The notes under the pieces: generated by a model
The model's database searches: none
What the model saw: the letters and a program-made list of their open reading frames with translations, nothing else
What the model was told of the DNA's origin: nothing
Part shown: positions 43,313 to 47,006 of the stretch, piece after piece
Position numbering within the stretch: the stretch's first letter is position 1
How the letters are laid out: the number at the start of each line of letters is the position of its first letter
Assembly: GCA_902606585.1 (NCBI GenBank)
Contig: CACLGX010000012.1
Span: forward strand, 1 to 47,006
Reading direction: 5' to 3'
Source: Paracoccaceae bacterium
Lineage (GTDB): Bacteria > Pseudomonadota > Alphaproteobacteria > Rhodobacterales > Rhodobacteraceae
DNA length: 47,006 bases
Made by a program: the position numbers and the translations under genes

Positions 43313-43648
43313 ATGCCAAAATCTGAGACACTTTTAATGAGTTATATTGTTTGTGACCTTCTTAGTAAAAGTGATCAAACAGTCGCTCATGAAGCCTGGG
43401 TAAAAATTATTGAAGGTATGCAAGAAGATTTCAAAAAAGCTGGGGCTTTAAGGCAGACCGTTTCCCAAATTTGGAACAGGAAAGGCACTTTTAAGCTGGG
43501 TTTCATGTGGTAATATAAAGATGAAAAAGCATTTACTGCTTGCCAAGAATTGTTTCGAGTTGCAGAAGCCGAGTTTGTAAAGAAGACTGGTATCTCTTGG
43601 CGTATTACACCTACTAGAGGTATTGTTCTGGCAGATATGCATTTTTAA
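43313..43648 (+). pseudogene. Dimeric-barrel gene interrupted by one in-frame stop
   Basis: The frame codes 66 residues to FKLGFMW, then TAA at 43,511-43,513. It continues in the same frame with YKDEKAFTACQELFRVAEAE and onward to a second stop at 43,648. The total of 112 codons suits a complete ABM-like domain, and the sequence reads smoothly across the stop. A single GAA-to-TAA change would explain it. A 66-residue functional product or read-through is the less likely alternative. Confidence 0.65.
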
Positions 43649-43785
43649 AACTTACTGAAAAAATTTTATACTCATTCATATTTGTGGAATATTAGAAGGC
43701 TTATAAGTAAATATTTTTATTAGTTTTTATTGGATAACATTAAAAGTTTCAATCTTAGTTATGGTTTACTACTAGATATCTAAAG

Positions 43786-44310
43786 ATGCTCTTACAAAAA
43801 GAAAGAGTACTTCACAAAGTTGAAACTTTTACTAGAAAAATGAAAACGACCAGCTACTCTGATCCAATAAATTTGGAGAAAAAATCAAGCCTTTACATAA
43901 ATCTGGTTTTTAGAAAAAATAGCCTAGTAGAGTTTCAATTTAATATAGGATTAAATCCCTTGAAAAAAATGTGCACTCGAAAACAGATCAAGCAATTATG
44001 TCAGACCTATTCAAAGGAAACTGGAACTGATTTTACAAGTTATTATGATGCAAAATTTTTGGAATGGCTTGAAAATTCAAATCCCACAGAAGACAACAAA
44101 AAACAAAAAAACTATACCTTTATTGAAACGAGCAAGTTCGTCAAAGCCATAATGGAAGCATATATGACTTCTATGAATGAAGTATCCCAAAAACTAGATA
44201 ATCACATGTCTAAAGAGTCTTACACAAAACAAGAAGTGGTCGACATCGTTTTTGAAGCATTCAATTCAGCCAAAACCATCGGTGAAGGTCAAATTAAAAA
44301 TTTAAAATAA
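43786..44310 (+). CDS. Hypothetical protein, helical C-terminus
   Basis: The 174-residue protein is Lys-rich and has no signal or membrane segment. The first third is strand-like (SLYINLVFRKNSLVEFQFNI). The second half is helical (FVKAIMEAYMTSMNEVSQKL, then SKESYTKQEVVDIVFEAFNS). Its stop is three bases from the stop of the convergent flagellin-like repeat gene. No family is recognised. Confidence 0.55.
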   Translation: MLLQKERVLHKVETFTRKMKTTSYSDPINLEKKSSLYINLVFRKNSLVEFQFNIGLNPLKKMCTRKQIKQLCQTYSKETGTDFTSYYDAKFLEWLENSNPTEDNKKQKNYTFIETSKFVKAIMEAYMTSMNEVSQKLDNHMSKESYTKQEVVDIVFEAFNSAKTIGEGQIKNLK

Positions 44311-44312
44311 TA

Positions 44313-47006
44313 TTAATACTTCGGCAACTTTTGAGAATCTTTCAACAACTTTAAGAGATGTTGCTGGCCCTCACCAGCCTGAGCCAAAATGGCGGTAGCA
44401 GTATCTTTTAGTATTTGCTTTTTAGCTAAAAGAGCTGTCTCAGAAGCTAAATCAACGCGACTAACCTCGTTATATTTCGTCTCGTATTCAGCTGTCAGGT
44501 CTGTAGTAGATATTACTAAACTCTCAAGAGCAGAGTATTGCGAACCCGCCTGCTCACGCGCCTTATTTAAAAGTTGCTGAACTCGATCAATTTTTGAAGT
44601 TAGTATACTAGTATCAATTTCTTCACTTATTTTAGTTATATTACCATTATCAGCAGCCGCGTCACCCGCAGTGGACACCAGTGCCGCCGCAATACTTCTG
44701 GAAGATTCAGGATCATCATCTCCAAGGTTGGTAATTATATCATCGGTTGAAAATTGGTCAGTGTTATCATTTCTTATAGATGACGTGATCGAACTTGTTT
44801 CACTCTCAACAATATCAGAATTAGAATAGCTCACTGCTTTTATAAGAGCAGCAATAGTTTCCTCATCCGCGATAAATGGAAATTCTGCAACGATATTATC
44901 TATTCTCATACTAGCGCCAGCTGCTAATCCTCCAGTTTTATCGAAGGTCCCTACGATAAAGACAAATCTATAGTCGCCACTATCTTCAATTTCCACTGAA
45001 GCACGACCATCTAATTCAACGGTACCAGTCTCATTTAGAGCCATAAAAATTTTAGGATCGCCATTCTCATCCAAGATAGGATCTCCAGTAGCGACGTCTA
45101 CTTTATAAATATAACCTGCGACGTGATAATCATCTACATCTCCTGCGGCACTGTAATTAAGTTTAAGAAATTGGCCCGCCTCTGCAGAAAACTGTTCACT
45201 TACAATGGCCGGACCGTGATAAATACCAAATGCTGCACTATCCTCAAATTTTAATTTTCCTGTAAATAGCTCCATAGCTGCTCCAGAAAAAGGATCTGTT
45301 ACAGTATCATCTGATACAAGGCCAATTGGAACATCTGGTGTATCAAGAGAAAAAGTATCTGCATAATCTCGCACATCCTCGCCACCACTTTGCTCTACCG
45401 GTACAGTTGCCGCATCATCTCTGTTTTTAATAGCCGGATTACCAGGTGATCCATTTAGGCGTGTGAATGAGCCATAATCAGGCTTAGCCATTTGAGCCAG
45501 CGTTGGTGTTGGTACAGTTATTGAAGGTACGTCTGCTGGATTGAAACCCGTTCCGTCTCCGTTCCATGCATAAGATCCATCAGTATCAAAAACTTGAAAT
45601 GTTGAACCAAATTCGACACGATCATCGTACATCTTCCAATTATTTATGTACACCTGATTATCGCGCTCCCAGCCCACGTGAGCTCTAATTTCAGAACCAT
45701 CTGGGTTATTCGTTACCCGCGTTTCGCCGATATATTTTTCAACTTGACCCGAAATATTTACTGCAGTTCTCAACTGTTTATTTCTTGTATAGAAGGCTAC
45801 CTCTTCTCGACTATATCCAGTAATTTCCTGCCGGTCATAGTCTGTTATTACAGGTCTTTCATAATGACTGATAGAATTTGAATAAGAAACAGTACCAGCA
45901 GATCTAGTAAAAAATTCTGGCAAAGCTAACGCATCATCAATTCTTGTAAAAAATTCCGGTGAAGCCGCCTCAGTCCTAGTAAAAAATTCTGGTGAGGCCA
46001 CCTCACTGCTAGTAAAAAATTCTGGTGAACCTACCTCTGTTCTAGTAAAAAATTCTGGTGAAGCCACTTCATCGCTAGTAAAAAATGCTGGCTCGGCTAA
46101 TTCATCATCAGTTCTATAAACAGTAGTACCTGCAGGTGGATTGTCAGGGTCAAACTGATCAGCCCAGGCAGTAAATTCCAAGCGAACATCACCCGCACTG
46201 TAATTTAAGTTTACAGGATTAAAGTTCGTTCCAGCAACATCAAAAGTATATGCCCCATCAGAGTCATGTCGGATGTCAGTTCTATAAACAGTACTGCCTG
46301 CTGGCGGATTGTCTGCATCAAATTGATCAGCCCAAGCAACAAACTCTAAGGGATCATCACCTGCGCTATAATTTAAGTCTGCGGGATCAAAATCCGTGCC
46401 GGTGACATCAAATGTATAAGTTCCATCAGCGTCATGTCTGATATCAGTTCTATAGACAGTACTACCTGCAGGTGGATAATCTGCATCAAATTGATCAGCC
46501 CAGGCAGTAAATTCCAAGCGAACATCACCCGCACTGTAATCTAAGTCTGCAGGATCAAAGTCCGTACCAGTAATATCAAATGTATAGGCACCATCAGCGG
46601 CATGTGTGATGTCAGTTCTATAAACAGTACTACCTGCAGGTGGATTGTCTGCATCAAATTGATCAGCCCAGGTAATAAATTCTAAACGGTCATCACCTGC
46701 ACTGTAATTTAAGTCTGCAGGATTAAAGTCCGTACCAGTAATATCAAATGTGTAGGCACCATCAGCGGCATGCGTGATATCAGTTCTATAGACAGTACTG
46801 CCTGCTGGCGGATTGTCTGGATCAAATTGATCGGCCCAAGTAACAAATTCTAAGGGATCATCACCTGCACTGTAATTCAAGTCTGCAGGATCAAAGTCCG
46901 TTCCAGCAACATCAAAAGTGTAAGTTCCATCCGCGTCCTGTGTGATATCAGTTTTATAGACGGTACTGCCTGCTGGCGGATTGTCTGCATCAAATTGATC
47001 AGCCCA
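44313..47006 (-). CDS. Giant tandem-repeat protein with flagellin-like C-terminus, 5' end outside window
   Basis: The frame is open from the right edge; 897 residues are visible. In order from the N-terminal side they hold: 56-residue repeats (for example WADQFDADNPPAGSTVYRTD), six short repeats built on SPEFFTRTEV, a Tyr-rich stretch, a non-repeated region with beta features, and a C-terminal helical domain. The last 80 residues (LASETALLAKKQILKDTATA, then ILAQAGEGQQHLLKLL) follow the flagellin C-terminal D0/D1 pattern of alternating Leu/Ala heptads ending in LL. It is strongly acidic. An extracellular filament or adhesin is likely. A flagellin sensu stricto is doubtful because of the length. 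Confidence 0.75.
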   Translation of the reverse strand, partial: WADQFDADNPPAGSTVYKTDITQDADGTYTFDVAGTDFDPADLNYSAGDDPLEFVTWADQFDPDNPPAGSTVYRTDITHAADGAYTFDITGTDFNPADLNYSAGDDRLEFITWADQFDADNPPAGSTVYRTDITHAADGAYTFDITGTDFDPADLDYSAGDVRLEFTAWADQFDADYPPAGSTVYRTDIRHDADGTYTFDVTGTDFDPADLNYSAGDDPLEFVAWADQFDADNPPAGSTVYRTDIRHDSDGAYTFDVAGTNFNPVNLNYSAGDVRLEFTAWADQFDPDNPPAGTTVYRTDDELAEPAFFTSDEVASPEFFTRTEVGSPEFFTSSEVASPEFFTRTEAASPEFFTRIDDALALPEFFTRSAGTVSYSNSISHYERPVITDYDRQEITGYSREEVAFYTRNKQLRTAVNISGQVEKYIGETRVTNNPDGSEIRAHVGWERDNQVYINNWKMYDDRVEFGSTFQVFDTDGSYAWNGDGTGFNPADVPSITVPTPTLAQMAKPDYGSFTRLNGSPGNPAIKNRDDAATVPVEQSGGEDVRDYADTFSLDTPDVPIGLVSDDTVTDPFSGAAMELFTGKLKFEDSAAFGIYHGPAIVSEQFSAEAGQFLKLNYSAAGDVDDYHVAGYIYKVDVATGDPILDENGDPKIFMALNETGTVELDGRASVEIEDSGDYRFVFIVGTFDKTGGLAAGASMRIDNIVAEFPFIADEETIAALIKAVSYSNSDIVESETSSITSSIRNDNTDQFSTDDIITNLGDDDPESSRSIAAALVSTAGDAAADNGNITKISEEIDTSILTSKIDRVQQLLNKAREQAGSQYSALESLVISTTDLTAEYETKYNEVSRVDLASETALLAKKQILKDTATAILAQAGEGQQHLLKLLKDSQKLPKY
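45907..46100. repeat. 33-bp repeats (11 residues, SPEFFT[RS])
   Basis: GTAAAAAATTC recurs at 45,907, 45,946, 45,979, 46,012, 46,045 and 46,078. The spacing is 39 once and then 33 four times. On the coding strand each unit reads like SPEFFTRTEVG. It lies C-terminal to the long repeats. Confidence 0.9.
46111..47006. repeat. 168-bp tandem repeats (56 residues), continuing past the window
   Basis: The marker GTTCTATA (GTTTTATA in the last) occurs at 46,111, 46,279, 46,447, 46,615, 46,783 and 46,951, an exact 168-base period. Units differ by scattered substitutions but not by length, so they are kept in register as coding repeats. Each unit encodes YTFD(V/I)(T/A)GT(D/N)F and YSAGD motifs. Confidence 0.95.

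Noticed and set aside
33934-43648. Integron cassette array
   Set aside because: There are many small unrelated genes, but they lie on both strands, several are coupled in operons, no IntI gene is present, and I found no regular RYYYAAC/GTTRRRY paired sites between genes.
44313-47006. CRISPR array or non-coding satellite
   Set aside because: The repeats are 168 and 33 bases long, stay in one open frame and vary by substitution, so they are coding tandem repeats.

Overview
The window looks like chromosome from an AT-rich marine alphaproteobacterium, most likely of the Rhodobacterales. The basis is a 5-aminolevulinate synthase (C4 haem route), a RodZ-like gene next to ispG, an amidase/PBP1a/prfB run, and class III cyclase-TPR architecture. 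This placement is inferred from gene content, not from a search.

Region 1 (1-19,354) is core genome. On the minus strand lie fabD (cut by the window edge), an amidase-signature hydrolase, prfB, mrcA (PBP1a), an AmiC-type cell-wall amidase and a class I aminotransferase. Then come a DsbA-like thioredoxin-fold protein, a probable haloacetate/fluoroacetate dehalogenase and an M20 dipeptidase. The plus strand carries hemA, a RodZ-like gene, ispG, dgkA, a membrane-anchored alpha/beta hydrolase and a class III adenylate cyclase fused to TPRs.

Region 2 (19,355-27,761) is a tRNA-Asp hotspot. An intact tRNA-Asp (27,685-27,761, minus) has its 3' 26 bp copied at 20,289-20,314. The flanking ~145 bp are copied too, giving a direct repeat 20,145-20,314 / 27,540-27,710. 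Between the copies is a 7.4-kb islet: a complete peptide-type ABC importer (binding protein, two permeases, fused ATPase), a class III metallophosphoesterase and an IphP-type phosphatase. No integrase remains in it. Left of the repeat are gene remnants, a 28-residue membrane peptide and an NTF2-like gene.

Region 3 (27,762-30,559) returns to core: lon with a candidate heat-shock promoter, and tRNA-Val(UAC).

Region 4 (30,560-44,310) is an accessory island beginning at tRNA-Val. It starts with a tyrosine integrase, followed convergently by an unrecognised 464-residue protein whose motifs resemble a family-A polymerase palm. It then holds a serine recombinase with an inverted-repeat control region, several small zinc-finger-like proteins, two clusters of small dimeric alpha/beta-barrel (ABM/DUF1330-like) proteins, small membrane proteins, a 50-residue acidic peptide with 14 cysteines, a candidate structured RNA with complementary hairpin loops, and several gene fragments and repeats shared with region 2. 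No second tRNA-Val attachment site was seen, so the right end of the island is unknown.

Region 5 (44,313-47,006) is the C-terminal part of a very long repeat protein on the minus strand. It has exact-period 168-bp repeats, then 33-bp repeats, then a flagellin-like C-terminal helical domain.

The strongest candidates for something undescribed are the polymerase-like protein beside the integrase, the Cys-rich acidic peptide with its adjacent structured element, and the flagellin-like repeat protein.
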